Of a DNA stretch of 64,000 bases, positions 43,906-53,689 are shown piece after piece. The translations under genes were made by a program, and so were the position numbers. Under the pieces are notes generated by a model. The model ran no database searches. It was not told where the DNA came from and saw only the letters and a program-made list of their open reading frames with translations. Position 1 is the first letter of the stretch, and each line of letters begins with the position of its first letter. The stretch comes from Liriodendron chinense (Eukaryota > Streptophyta > Magnoliopsida > Magnoliales > Magnoliaceae): NCBI GenBank assembly GCA_003013855.2, contig ML058392.1, positions 2,583,529 to 2,647,528 of the forward strand. Reading direction: 5' to 3'.

Positions 43906-44270
43906 TTCCTATTGTTCAAGTTGGTCAGGTCCATCTGACTTTTGGACCTAGCTTCTTTTTGGTCTTGACCTACATTGAGGTTAGTACCTGATGGACAGAG
44001 TGGATTTTACATGTACCACACAGTGGGCCACACAGATTGGGTGTTTGATGCAATGGATAAAACAGGTGTTGTACAGGATTCCAGTCCTGATTCACGGTTT
44101 CCTGACTCGGCAATTTGCTTGGGTTCCAATCGAGTCACGACTTACCCAAGTGTGTTTGTGTGCATCACAAGGTTTTAAAACAGTGTGTATTATTAATTGG
44201 TCGAGGCTCAAGCTCTGGCTTGGGTTCAGCTGTGCATTGGGTGATGATGATAATGGTGTAAATTAATATT

Positions 44271-44848
44271 TGTTGGGAGAGGAGCCTTCAAACTGCCGTA
44301 GACTGTGCACTGACCGGTCTTGACCGGTCGGACAGTGGGGGCCGACCGATCTGGACCGGTCGAACAGTGTAGAGGCTGTGTGTATTTTATCCCTGGACAG
44401 TTTTTTGGGCCGGTCCGACTGGTCGACCAATTATGCGTTAATTGCGCAAGCAAGTTATCTCTTGCACTAATACCCAGATTTATGCAAGACGTTTCTAATT
44501 CGGAGTTGCTTGCTATATATATGGCATAAATCCGGGATTATGATGTATCCTAAGATGTCCAAGGTTTCCTAATCGCATTTGGAAGAAGGGAGAGTGTTTT
44601 GAGAGGGAGAGAGCTTGGGTTTTCTCGATTTTCATTGCTTGTGGGTTGTCAATCTCTATAATCTTTTGTTAATCGTAGTAGATCATTTTGTGCCGTGGTT
44701 TTTTACTCGTTGAGAGGTTTTTTCACGTAAATTCGAATTCTCTTATGGTGAATGCTTGTGTATAGCTTGCTTGCATCTTGTATATTAGTTTGATCTCGCA
44801 TTACTCCGCGCGTTTCGGCTTCCGCTTACGCTGCCGGTTTTCCCAACA
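44271..44848 (+). mobile_element. Solo LTR of a Ty1-copia element
   Basis: A 578-bp sequence starts TGTTGGGAGAGGAGCC, ends GGTTTTCCCAACA, and is flanked by perfect 5-bp duplications ATATT (44266-44270 and 44849-44853). It has an ACCGGTC cluster (44310-44425), a TATA box (ctatatatatgg, 44514-44524), and the U5 word 'ttttttcacgtaaattcgaa' (44719-44738, cut). It belongs to the same LTR group as 48671-49242, 50695-51340 and 17495-18103. Confidence 0.92.
44310..44425 (+). promoter_or_regulatory. ACCGGTC palindrome cluster upstream of LTR TATA box
   Basis: Sites ctgaccggtcttgaccggtcgg (44311; given as halves tgaccggtc/tgaccggtcg), ccgaccgatctggaccggtcg (44342) and ggccggtccgactggtcgacc (44408) stand 90-200 bp upstream of the TATA box at 44514. 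Confidence 0.75.
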
Positions 44849-44853
44849 ATATT

Positions 44854-45306
44854 GTAGGGAAATGATCACATACATTCGAAGTGAACAAATGATAATGAGC
44901 ATATGTTAAGTGTGGGGCCCACCATGATGCTTGTGTGCAATCAAACCCATTCACTAGATGTGTCCACAATGTTAGGTCTAGATCCCAAAATGAGATGGCC
45001 ATACCAAAGGGAACGATGAGGGAAAATAGCAAGCGTGACACCCACCAAAGAAACTTCCAAATGGAATGTGGGGTCCACCATGTTGTGTTTATGCCATTCA
45101 AACCAGTCATCAGGTGCACCCCACTAGAAAAGAAGGTACAAACCAAAACTCAGGTGATTCGAAGACTTAGGTGGACCATACCACGTGAGCGTGATTATAT
45201 GGGTTTTAGGCGTGGCAGTCCATTGCTCTATGCGGTCTCCCAGCTGAGTTTTGGATTGGAGTGATCCTCGGGGTATGCAGTGAACATGAGAAGGTGCACT
45301 AGATAC
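44854..45306. repeat. MITE-like debris
   Basis: Contains 'gtggggcccaccatgatgct' and 'ggtggaccataccacgtgag' words without pairing arms. Frames on both strands overlap and have no domain. Confidence 0.4.
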
Positions 45307-45824
45307 GGGAGCGGATTACGTGCAGCCCGGCTACACACAGGATGATGCAGCCCTTGCTGTGGGGCCCACCTTGATGTATTTATTCTATACAACCCCATTC
45401 ATCCATTTTGCCAGATTATTTTAGGGCATGAGCCCAAACATAAAGCAGATCCAATTCTCAGGTGGACCAAACCATAGGAAACAGCAGTGATTGACCATTA
45501 ATGAGCCACACAAGTTTTAGATCAAGCTGATACTTGTTTTATATCTTCATCCAGTTTTATGTAACCTTATCAACGGGTTGGATGGCAAATAAATATTATG
45601 GAAACCTTAAGGTGAGCGTTAGGAAGTTTGTAATTTAGGCTGCTCAATCACCACTGTTTCCTATAACATAATCCACCTAAGATTTGGATCTTCTTACTCT
45701 TTGGATCTTCTTACTCTTTGAGCTCAGGACTAAAAATAATCTGGCAAAACGGATGGATAGCATGAATGTAGAATACATACATCAAGGTGGGCCCCACAGT
45801 AAGGGCCACACCTAATCCGCTCCC
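45307..45824. mobile_element. Foldback MITE M10 with 9-bp target duplication
   Basis: The 518-bp element starts GGGAGCGGATTACGTG; the reverse complement of its end is GGGAGCGGATTAGGTG. Flanks ACTAGATAC (45298-45306) and ACCAGATAC (45825-45833) agree in 8 of 9 positions. The arms pair through 'gctgtggggcccaccttgatgtat' (cut: tgtggggcccaccttgatg) on both sides. Together with M6 it fixes the family as MULE-type. Confidence 0.9.
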
Positions 45825-45897
45825 ACCAGATACACGATTCTAATTCCATATATGCATCATAGGTGGGGCCCATACAATTCTAACGCGTGGTAGTTAC

Positions 45898-46190
45898 CAT
45901 GGATCATAGTTGGAAAACCAAAAACTCAACTCGACTTGACTAGGTTGGGTTGACTTGAAGACTCTGACCCAACCTGACTCAATATTTAATTATTATACGT
46001 TTAAAAAAATTAGGAATAAAAGTAGATAGTTAAGTAGCATAAAATTCAAATAACGGTAGGATGATCAAGTTATTGTTGCAAAGATCATCGGCTTGAGTCC
46101 CACCCTCATTTATATTTTATTAATGTTTACACTGCAACTCACTGGGTGACTCAGTGCTAGTCATAATGAGTCCACTGAACGAGTCATGAT
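45898..46190. repeat. Repeat family D, copy at 45.9 kb
   Basis: Runs from 'ccatggatcatagttgg' to 'gagtcatgattccata', with a middle rich in actcgacttgac/gggttgact words and an AT-rich core holding 'cggtaggatgatcaagtt'. Confidence 0.45.
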
Positions 46191-47520
46191 TCCATACATC
46201 TGTGGGGCTCACCACTGAACGAGTTTGGGCGTTTTAATTTCAAGTTGGTTAGGTTGTGCAGGCCCAGCCCATGGCATCCCTATGTGAAAGGTTTTTACCA
46301 GGTCAGCATGGTGGTTCAAGGTGTCACCATCAAGCAATCGCTGGACTCAGTGAATGAGAGCCGCTGAGTAGCTTAATAGCTTTTACACGGAGATGGAGTA
46401 GCATAATAAGCCCAATCACCACCAAAGGCTTAGTGGGGCCCAGTGCGACGGGAACCCAACACCGGGCAATCATCCAATTGTCAGCTAAAATGGGCAGGTC
46501 CCAGTGCCATTGCTTACATCTAGTCTATCCTATCACATCAAGAACGTTTTAGCCATCATGGTCTGGTCTCAACCGACAGACCAAGGAGCCTCCACGCAAG
46601 CCACCAATTGGACCCTATCCTCAGACCCGAGCCTGACCAATGAATCTGGCCTCCATGCCCACGACCAAAAAGGCCTGATCAGCTGGCCCAACCAACTCGT
46701 CCAAGTCCAATACAACTTTTATTCAGACTCTGTCAATCCGGCACTACAAGTCAGCGTTGAAATATAGGGTGACTTGGCCCAACTCAGCTGAGTCACAACT
46801 CGATTCGGTACCAAATGAGTTGGTTCGAATCACTTGATTGCTTTTGCATGCATGTACCCTTCTCATGGTGCATGAACATGTGGGGATTGATTATTTCTCC
46901 ATTACCTAATCAAACACATTAATAAATATTTAGTAGGTGAAGTTTGCTTTCACACCTAACTGAATCAGATCACTAGCAGGTCGATGTCATTCAAGGTCGA
47001 GACACAGTGTATGGAGTGACGGACCAAAAGATTACTGAAAGTGACAGACTGTTAGTGTCTAAATGAAGAGATGTGCCGTGATGGAGTGGAACGGTGGAAC
47101 AGGATTCATATAACGACCTATTTCAATGAAATAAGGCTTAGACGACCAAAACATCTTTAGGGTTTGAAGTATAAGGGTTTGGGGTTTAGGGTTTGAGGTT
47201 TATTTCTTCTTTAGGTATGAAAGTTTTTAAAATGGGCATAGAATTTTCACTACATGCGATAGTACAAATTATAATAATAAATTATTTCTAAAATTATTTT
47301 TTTATACATCCACTTTACCTAACTCCTAAAATTAGTCACTTAAGATAATTTAAATACTGAAAATATTCCTATTTTATTCGTTGAGAACACTGCCCCAAAT
47401 TCATGCCTTGTCGAGAGGAGTAGAATCCAAGACCCTGTAAAACAGTTGAGAAACTGAAATCAAGAAGACTTTAAATATGTCCTTGATTAACTAATTAATA
47501 CATTAACAAGAAGTAGTTTA
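46191..47520. other. Intergenic, no supported gene
   Basis: One frame (46504-46767) of 87 codons is free of obvious repeat text, but has no recognisable domain, signal or neighbour, and its codons are not convincing. A stretch at 47160-47210 is a degenerate 'gggtttggggtttagggttt' run, like an interstitial telomere-type repeat. Confidence 0.4.
47160..47203 (+). repeat. Short TTTAGGG-like degenerate run
   Basis: Reads 'gggtttgaagtataagggtt' then 'tggggtttagggtttgaggt', with only one or two true TTTAGGG units. It may be an interstitial telomere-like scar or chance. Confidence 0.4.
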
Positions 47521-47524
47521 GGGT

Positions 47525-48000
47525 GGGACGGATTGCCACCTGGACAGTGCTTTCTAGGTCCCACCATGGTTTATGTGTTTTATCCATGCCATCTATCTAT
47601 TTTTCAGATCATTAGAAGGCAAGAGCACTGCAATGAGGCAGATCCAAATCTCAAGACCACACCACAAGAAAGAAAACATTCGTTATTGAAGGCCGACCAT
47701 CAAATACTTCCAAGGGCCCACTGTAATGTTTATTTTCCATCCAAACTGTTGATTAGGTCACATAGATCTGGATGAAGGGAAAACACAAATATCAGATTTA
47801 TCCAAAACTTTGGTGGACCCAAGAAGTTTTTAATGGTGGGAGCGCATTCAATCACCATTGCTTCCTGTAGTGTGGTTCACATGAGATTTGGATCTGCCTC
47901 ATTTTTTGGATCATCATCTAAAATTTTATGGAAAAATGGATGTACGATGTGGATAAAACACATACATCATGGTGGGGCCCATAGAGCTACTAGGCGGCCT
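47525..48000. mobile_element. Foldback MITE M11
   Basis: Left 'gggacggattgccacctgg' with 'tctaggtcccaccatgg', right 'catcatggtggggcccatag' with 'gcggccttcctggatctg'. The cores pair ('tttatgtgttttatccatgc' / 'gtggataaaacacatacatc'). Ends are approximate; no duplication seen. Confidence 0.65.
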
Positions 48001-48359
48001 TCCTGGATCTGTTCAAATATCCAGGAGCATCCTAAAATACCTCAGTATAGTATAGGGCGGCTGTTGGACCTTGATCAACTCCTGCCACACGACGCTGGGG
48101 TAGTTGGGAATGTGAACAAATATCAGAGTTCAACTTGAAAATGCTCTATTAATGCATGAACAGGAATTGTCGTCAGGCGGCCACTATAGCGGGGGACACC
48201 CTAGATATATGCCTTTGATCAACTTGGACAACAAAATAAGGACTGCATTCGATGTCAGCTGTTCAGTCACTGATGAATGGGCCCGTTTTATGATTGCTCA
48301 GGTCACTCTACGACAAGTCAGGCTCTTTGCCTGCATTTATTGACCCAGACATAGGATTG

Positions 48360-48530
48360 TCAGTGGGTCTGGTTTGGGCCCGCTCGAGTAAGCCCGAGCT
48401 GAGCTAGGAAGGCGTAGCGTTAGCCAATGGTTGGCTTTCAGCTTACTTTCTTACATAAATTAAAACCCGACTCGACTCAATATCTAGCTTGGTCGACTCG
48501 AGGACTCAATTCAATGCGACTTGAGTGGAA
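48360..48530. repeat. Low-complexity GACTCG/CCCGAG repeat debris
   Basis: Text such as 'cgctcgagtaagcccgagct' and 'cccgactcgactcaat' resembles hAT subterminal or family D sequence. It abuts the gypsy LTR. Confidence 0.4.
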
Positions 48531-49069
48531 TAATGAGGCAGGGAGGGCATGATTAGGCCGATCATCATCTACCATATCAGATAACTACCTTGAGTCCACA
48601 AGGCTTTCGGGAATCCTCAACTCGACTTCCTCAAATCAACGAGAGAAAGAAGAGAAAATTAGGAAGTAATTGTTGGGAAAGCCGGCAGTGGAAGCGGAAC
48701 GCCAAAACACGTAAAACAATGCGAAATCAAACAAGATGCAATCAATCACACACAAGCATTCACCACAAGAGACTCCGAATTTAAGTGGAAAAACTTCTCA
48801 ATGAGTAAAATACCACGGCACAAAACAATCCACTATGAATATCAGAAGATTGCAGAGATTGACAACCCACAAGCAAGGAATAAACAGAGAAAACCTCAAG
48901 TTCTCTCTCACACACACCTCTTCCCTCTTCCTAACACGAATGGGAAACTTTAGACACCTTAGAATACAGATCTAAGTCGGATTACAACTCTTTAAATAAG
49001 TAATATTCCAAAATTAGAAACACCTTGCACAGTATTGCGAACTGCACAAGAAACCCGCGTACACAGCAA

Positions 49070-49205
49070 ACCGGTCGCCCAACCGGTCTCACCTTGCACA
49101 GAATAGTCCAGGGAGAAATCCACACCGTCCCAGCACACAAATCCTGTCCAACCTTCACGTGCATCTGGGCCAAATGGCCAAACCGGTCGCCCGACCGGTC
49201 TGAGC
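49070..49205 (-). promoter_or_regulatory. ACCGGTCGCCCGACCGGT sites in the nested copia left LTR
   Basis: Two near-perfect sites, aaccggtcgcccaaccggtc (49069) and aaccggtcgcccgaccggtc (49182), lie on the upstream side of the minus-strand TATA-like box (tatttaaa, 48990-48999). Confidence 0.75.
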
Positions 49206-49338
49206 ACCCAAACCGTGCACGATGTTCGAAGGCTCTCCAACAATCTCCACCAGGGCTTCGAACGTCGAATCAACACATCCTCGCAACGTCATCTCATCTT
49301 CAATCATAGCTCCACCGGTTCTCGTGCCACCATCGACC

Positions 49339-49940
49339 CTAACCTTGCAAATTCACGCCATTTACAGCTCTTCTCATGTGGCCCTTAGGCACTTGCCACA
49401 TACGAGCAACCGTGGATTTCGCTGCCATTCCTGCAACTCCACCATGAATTGTGGTTCCGATCAACATGTAAAGATGGCCACACCTCCATGCCTTCATACA
49501 CACGAGTGCCCTATTCATCACTTCACAACAACGATCGCGGCCGATAAACACGCACCCTTTCACCTTGAGTGCACCAAGAGAAATCACATTCATCTTCATC
49601 TTGGGAACATGCTTCACATCTTCCAGGACTCGTTCGACCACATCGAACATCCTAATATGCACAGTACCAATGCCCACAACCATATGAGCGACTCCATCGC
49701 CCACAAACACCGATTCTCTATCACACTCCCTATATGTCGTTAATGAACTCCGGTCAAGACATATGTGACATAAAGCCCCTGAATCTAAGATCCACTCACT
49801 ACCGTGAGATCCCTTACCAGAAACAGTCAGAACTTCACACAGATCGCCACCGTCCTCTACGGTATTGGCTCCCTCTCTAGAAGAATTTCTATACCTCTCT
49901 TGCTTCAACCTGGGATTCTGACAATCCCCTCTCATGTAGC
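49339..49940 (-). pseudogene. pol: Copia protease and pre-integrase of the nested element
   Basis: 198 open codons contain WILDSGALCHICLDRSSLTT (protease active site, D-S-G intact), VFVGDGVAHMVVGIGTVHIR, EDVKHVPKMKMNVISLGALK and CGHLYMLIGTT, the standard copia protease to pre-integrase order. It then runs into unrelated residues (ARMWQVPKGHMRRAV) and stops 95 bp before the LTR. Integrase, reverse transcriptase and RNase H are absent. Confidence 0.88.
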
Positions 49941-50099
49941 CCTCCTGACCACAATTTCAGCACTTTAACTTAGCCTCCCCTTTGCCCTTGGCCCTAGATC
50001 CCGATTTCGAATATCCTCCATGCTCAGAACTTCTTCCCCTCATAACCAGTGCCTCTGAGGAATAATAGGAAGCCACATCACCGCTTTTCTTTCTCATCG

Positions 50100-50660
50100 C
50101 CTTCAACTAGAAGGCTGAGATAACGGTCTCGACACTTATGGTTTCCCTCCCTGCGCACACAGAGTCCCTGAACAACTCATATGAATCTGGAAGAGAATTC
50201 AACAGGATGCATGCTTGATAGTCATCCTTCATCAGTTCATCGATCTCCACCAACTTACAAACTAGCCTATTGAACGTGCTCAGGTGGTCCTCCACCTCCG
50301 TTCCCTCAGCCATCCTCAAGGTGAACAACTGCATCAACACGTACAAGCGATTCTCTAGAGACTTCTTGGCATAAATCTTCTCTAGCTTCGCCATCGTTTC
50401 AGCCGCAGTCTTCTCCTTCATGAGATGATAGAGATTATCATCCATAAGGTTTAACAGGATTGAGGTTCTAGCCTTATTGTCGAGCCTCGTCCACTCATCG
50501 TCTTTCATAGCCACGGATTACTTTCCAAGAGATTCACCAAGCCCTTACTGAACTAGGAAGGATTCAACCTTCACCTTCCATAGCTCAAAGTTATTTTTTT
50601 CGAAAAACTTCTCTACCTAGAACCTAGCGCCCGATCCCATCTTCTCGTCTCAAATTCGAA
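50100..50660 (-). pseudogene. gag: Copia gag of the nested element
   Basis: An open stretch of 135 codons (50514-50107) starts MAMKDDEWTRLDNKARTSIL and contains EKIYAKKSLENRLYVLMQLF, AEGTEVEDHLSTFNRLVCKL and ACILLNSLPDSYELFRDSV, the complete copia Gag core. The N-terminal part (50660-50515) has stops. Farther downstream the knuckle (about 49960-49918) reads KC-stop-NCGQEGYMRGDC: a TGA replaces Trp, and His is Tyr. This is the best preserved gag in the window. Confidence 0.9.
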
Positions 50661-51097
50661 TCTACTCCACCCCAACTTGAGCTCTGATACCACTTGTTGG
50701 GAAAGCCGGCAGCAGAAGTGGAACGCCGAAACACGTGAAACAATGCAAAATCAAACAAGTAAACAAGATGCAATCAATCACACACAAGCATTCACCACAA
50801 GAGACTCCGAATTTACGTGGAAAAATCCCTCAATGGGTAAAAAACAACGGCACAAAACGATCCACTATAAATATCAGAAGATTATAGAGATTGACAGCCC
50901 ACAAGCAAGGAATAAACAGAGAAAACCCCAAGTTCTCTCTAACACACACCTCTCTCCTCTTCCTAACACGAATAAGAAACCTTAGACACCTTAGGATACT
51001 GATCTAAGTCAGATTACAACTCCTTAAATAAGCGATATTCCGAAATTAGAAACACCTTGCGCAATACTGCAAACTATGCAAGAAACCCGCGCGCACA

Positions 51098-51295
51098 ACC
51101 GACCGATCGCCCGACCAATCTCACCTTGCACAGAACAGTCCAGGGAGAAATCCATCCTGTCCCTGCCTCACAGCCGACCGGTTGCCCGACCGGTTGGAGC
51201 CCTCTGTAGACCGGTCGCTGACCGGTCTAGGCACACAAATCCTGTCTAGCCTTCACGTGCATCTGGGCCAAACGGCCAGACCGGTTGCCCGACCA
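51098..51295 (-). promoter_or_regulatory. ACCGGTCGCCCGACCGGT sites in the nested copia right LTR
   Basis: Four sites: accgatcgcccgaccaatc (51101), gaccggttgcccgaccggtt (51177), gaccggtcgctgaccggtct (51210) and gaccggttgcccgaccagtc (51280). The middle two lie on a segment of about 66 bp that the left LTR lacks. Confidence 0.75.
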
Positions 51296-51870
51296 GTCTG
51301 AGCACCCAAACCGTGCATGATGTTCGAAGGCTCTCCAACAGTAATTCCTAGAAAATTCATAATAATTGATTAAATTAAAAATAATGTGATTATAATGCTT
51401 TAAATAATAAACTAAACCCTAGGAAGAAGTTTCAGACTCCAACTCAAACTAAAACACCTAGAAAATGAGACTTATTACTATGAATAGTAAACTTACTATT
51501 TATAGACGTCCCTCATTCCTACTAGAACTCGTGATTTTCGACCAAAAATAGAAAGTTTCCAAACCAGCCCAACCACGTGATTCTACACACTATTCTAAGC
51601 CATTTTCATGTTTGGCACAACTTCTAAAACCCTATAAATCAAAAGATATTATCAAAACAAAACTTATTATTTATAGTAAAAATCAAATTAAAACTAGTCT
51701 AATGACCGACAATCAGGTCGAATATCGCAAATCCAGCATGGGCAACCCGGCTATGCAGGGTTGGTTGGCTTTACTAGCTCGAGATACCCCAAAATCACAT
51801 ATTATGTCCCAAAACTCATCCTAAATTGCAAGATACGACTGTTTTACAGTCCTGACGGTCCGGATCACTT

Positions 51871-52100
51871 TCATCTTCGATCGGGCTTCCTCTGGTCTAT
51901 CTGAGCCATGAAATAGTCCTTAGCCCGCTCTACATCAGTCCCCTCCACTTTAAAAGAAATCAACCTCGAGTTCTTATCCAGCTTCGGTTCATGATACTCA
52001 TACATATCCACAACGTTGAAAGTAGTATCATACAGATCCACAACGTTGGAAGTCCTTGAAACCTTCATGTCATCCAGAAGATCAACAACGTAGGCATTAT
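51871..52100 (-). pseudogene. pol: Integrase C-terminal tail reaching into the 3' LTR
   Basis: After INDNAYVVDLLDDMKVSRTS the frame reads NVVDLYDTTFNVVDMYEYHE, where the 'NVVD.YD/E' piece is duplicated (a 27-bp tandem copy at 52010-52060), then SRLISFKVEGTDVERAKDYF and stops at 51871. The LTR begins (minus strand) at 51937, so about 22 residues are encoded by the LTR. This is how CRM-clade elements encode their targeting domain. Confidence 0.75.
51938..51956 (-). other. Gypsy polypurine tract, translated
   Basis: Minus strand reads aaagtggaggggac next to the LTR start TGATGTAGAG. The same bases encode the residues KVEGT of the Pol C-terminus in frame, so the tract doubles as coding sequence. 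Confidence 0.85.
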
Positions 52101-53229
52101 CATTAATCTGATGAATGATCGGTACCAGTCCAATCTTATTGTGCTTTAATTTTTTTTAAGTCCCAGTAGAAAATCACTCTTTATGTAAATGGACCATCAC
52201 TTGATCACTTACTCCCAACACCCTACCGCGTCGATGCTTGTTGGCCTCTTCTTTGTACTTCTTGTTCAAAGTTCGTAACTTGTTCCAAACGTCCTCATGG
52301 ATATCCATGATCCGGTCCGCCATGTTATTTGTTGCAATGCTTACGTCTGGAATCTTGGACAGTGAGACCAAATCAAGTGTATGGCGAGGTACTCGCCTAT
52401 AGACAATTTGGAACAGAGACTTCCTTGTCGAGTGGTTTACCTTGTTGTTAAATGTGAACTCCGCTTAAGCTAGGGCCATGTCCCATTGCTTTAGCTTATC
52501 ACCCAACATACAACAGATAAGATTTCTCAATATGTGATTCACGACCTTGGTCTGCCCATCTGTCTGCAGATGGTAGGCGCTAATAAATTGAAGTCGCGTA
52601 TCAAATCGATTCCACAAAGCTTGCCAAAAGCAGCTAACGAATTTTGTGTTCCGGTCTGAAGTGATTGTTTTAGAAATCCCATGTAGTCGTACAATCTCAT
52701 TGAAGAACAAGGTCACCACGTGTAGTACATCAAAGGTCTTCTTACATGGAATAAAGTGTGCCATCTTGGAGAATCAATTTACCACCATGAACATAGAATT
52801 CATGCCGCGTTGTGTTCATGGGAGACCCAGTACGAAGTCCATCGATAAATCCTCCCAAGGGTCATCAGGTACGGGCAATGGAGTGTAGAGACCCGTATTC
52901 TAAGATTGCCCCTTAAAAGTTTGGCAAACATGGCATCGTTACACCGCTTTCCCCACATCATGAGCTAACTGCGACTTGTAATACCGCTCCTCCACCAAAG
53001 CTCTAGTCTTGTCCCGTCCAAGGTGACTACCAAGGCCACCACCATGTAGCTCAAGTATAATGTTGTCCCTTAGGGAACTTTGGGGAATGCACAATCGATT
53101 CTCTTTAAAGAGGAATCCTTCTTGTATATGTAGGTCATTGGGGTGACCTTCTTGGCACTTCACCCATGCATCCTTGAAATCCTCATCTTCAGCATAAAAG
53201 TCCTTGAGACAGTCAAATTCAACCACCTT
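52070..53229 (-). pseudogene. pol: Gypsy integrase with lost catalytic Glu
   Basis: The zinc-binding part reads LELHGGGLGSHLGRDKTRAL, then VGKAV and, after a stop, CHVCQTF (HHCC with first His retained as LH, second as SH). The core has the first Asp (about 52845, LSMDFV), the second as TSDRNTKFVSCFW (52675-52640) and, where the third residue Glu is expected in 'TDGQTE', the sequence QTDGQTKVVN (about 52565-52540): Glu is Lys. NNMADRIMDIHEDVWNKLR and the KYKEEANKHRR motif follow (52335-52230). The enzyme would be dead. Confidence 0.9.
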
Positions 53230-53689
53230 ATGGCTCAATGTAATCAGTAGTGATGCCCGGTAGCTAAGTGCGTCGGCCACCTTATTCTGATGCCCTGACT
53301 TATGCTTCAGAATGAACGTAAATTCCTGCAAAAACTCAATCCATCTTGTATGCACATAGTTCATGTTAGTCTGACTATTAATAAAATTTAAGGCTTGATG
53401 GTCAATGTAGAGAATAAATTCTCTCTGAATCATATAATGGCTCCAATGACGCAATGCCTGGACCACTGCATAAAACTCAAGCTCATGTGTCGACCACTTC
53501 TTCCGTGCGTCGTTGAGCTTCTCACTATAGTAGGCAAACGGTCGGCCTTCCTGAGAAAGGACTTCGCCAATACCAACATAGGAGGCGTTACACTCCACCT
53601 CAAACATCTTATCGAAATTGGAAAGCACTAGGACCGGCGTTGTGGAGAACCAATGATTGATTTCAACGAAGCTTGTTTGCCTCATCGGT
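53230..53689 (-). pseudogene. pol: Gypsy RNase H
   Basis: In an uninterrupted frame (53685-52939): PVLVLSNFDKMFEVECNASY, GEVLSQEGRPFAYYSEKL, ELEFYAVVQALRHWSHYM, LYIDHQALNF, HKSGHQNKVADALSY. In the usual first motif 'xxxCDASxxGIGxVLxQ' the Asp of C-D-A-S is Asn here (ECNAS), so a catalytic residue appears lost. The later Glu (HELEFYA) and Asp (YIDH, VADAL) sites are present. Confidence 0.9.

Larger units (their letters stand above)
48671..51340 (-). mobile_element. Deleted Ty1-copia element (gag-protease only) nested in the gypsy LTR
   Basis: LTRs 48671-49242 and 50695-51340 (TGTTGGGAAAGCC...CTCTCCAACA) flank a 1,452-bp internal region. The duplication GTAAT is perfect (48666-48670, 51341-51345). 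The primer-binding site (gctctgatacca, 50681-50692) and purine tract (ctccaccaggg, 49244-49254) are both present in minus orientation. Only gag and protease/pre-integrase remain. It fits the description of TR-GAG-type non-autonomous elements: intact ends, Gag kept, Pol lost. Confidence 0.93.
48534..51937 (-). repeat. 3' LTR of the gypsy element, interrupted
   Basis: Pieces 48534-48670 and 51341-51937 together (one GTAAT removed) match the 5' LTR: 'ggcagggagggc', 'gataactaccttgagtccac', 'ccctaggaagaag', 'ttgcaagatacgactgtttt' and 'cccgctctacatca'. Ends are TG (48534) and CA (51937). Confidence 0.9.

Noticed and set aside
46504..46767. 87-codon frame as a possible host gene
   Set aside because: No domain, splice context or homologue recognised, and frames of this length occur by chance; not enough to call a gene.
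47160..47203. True telomere array
   Set aside because: Only one or two exact TTTAGGG units in a degenerate 45-bp run.
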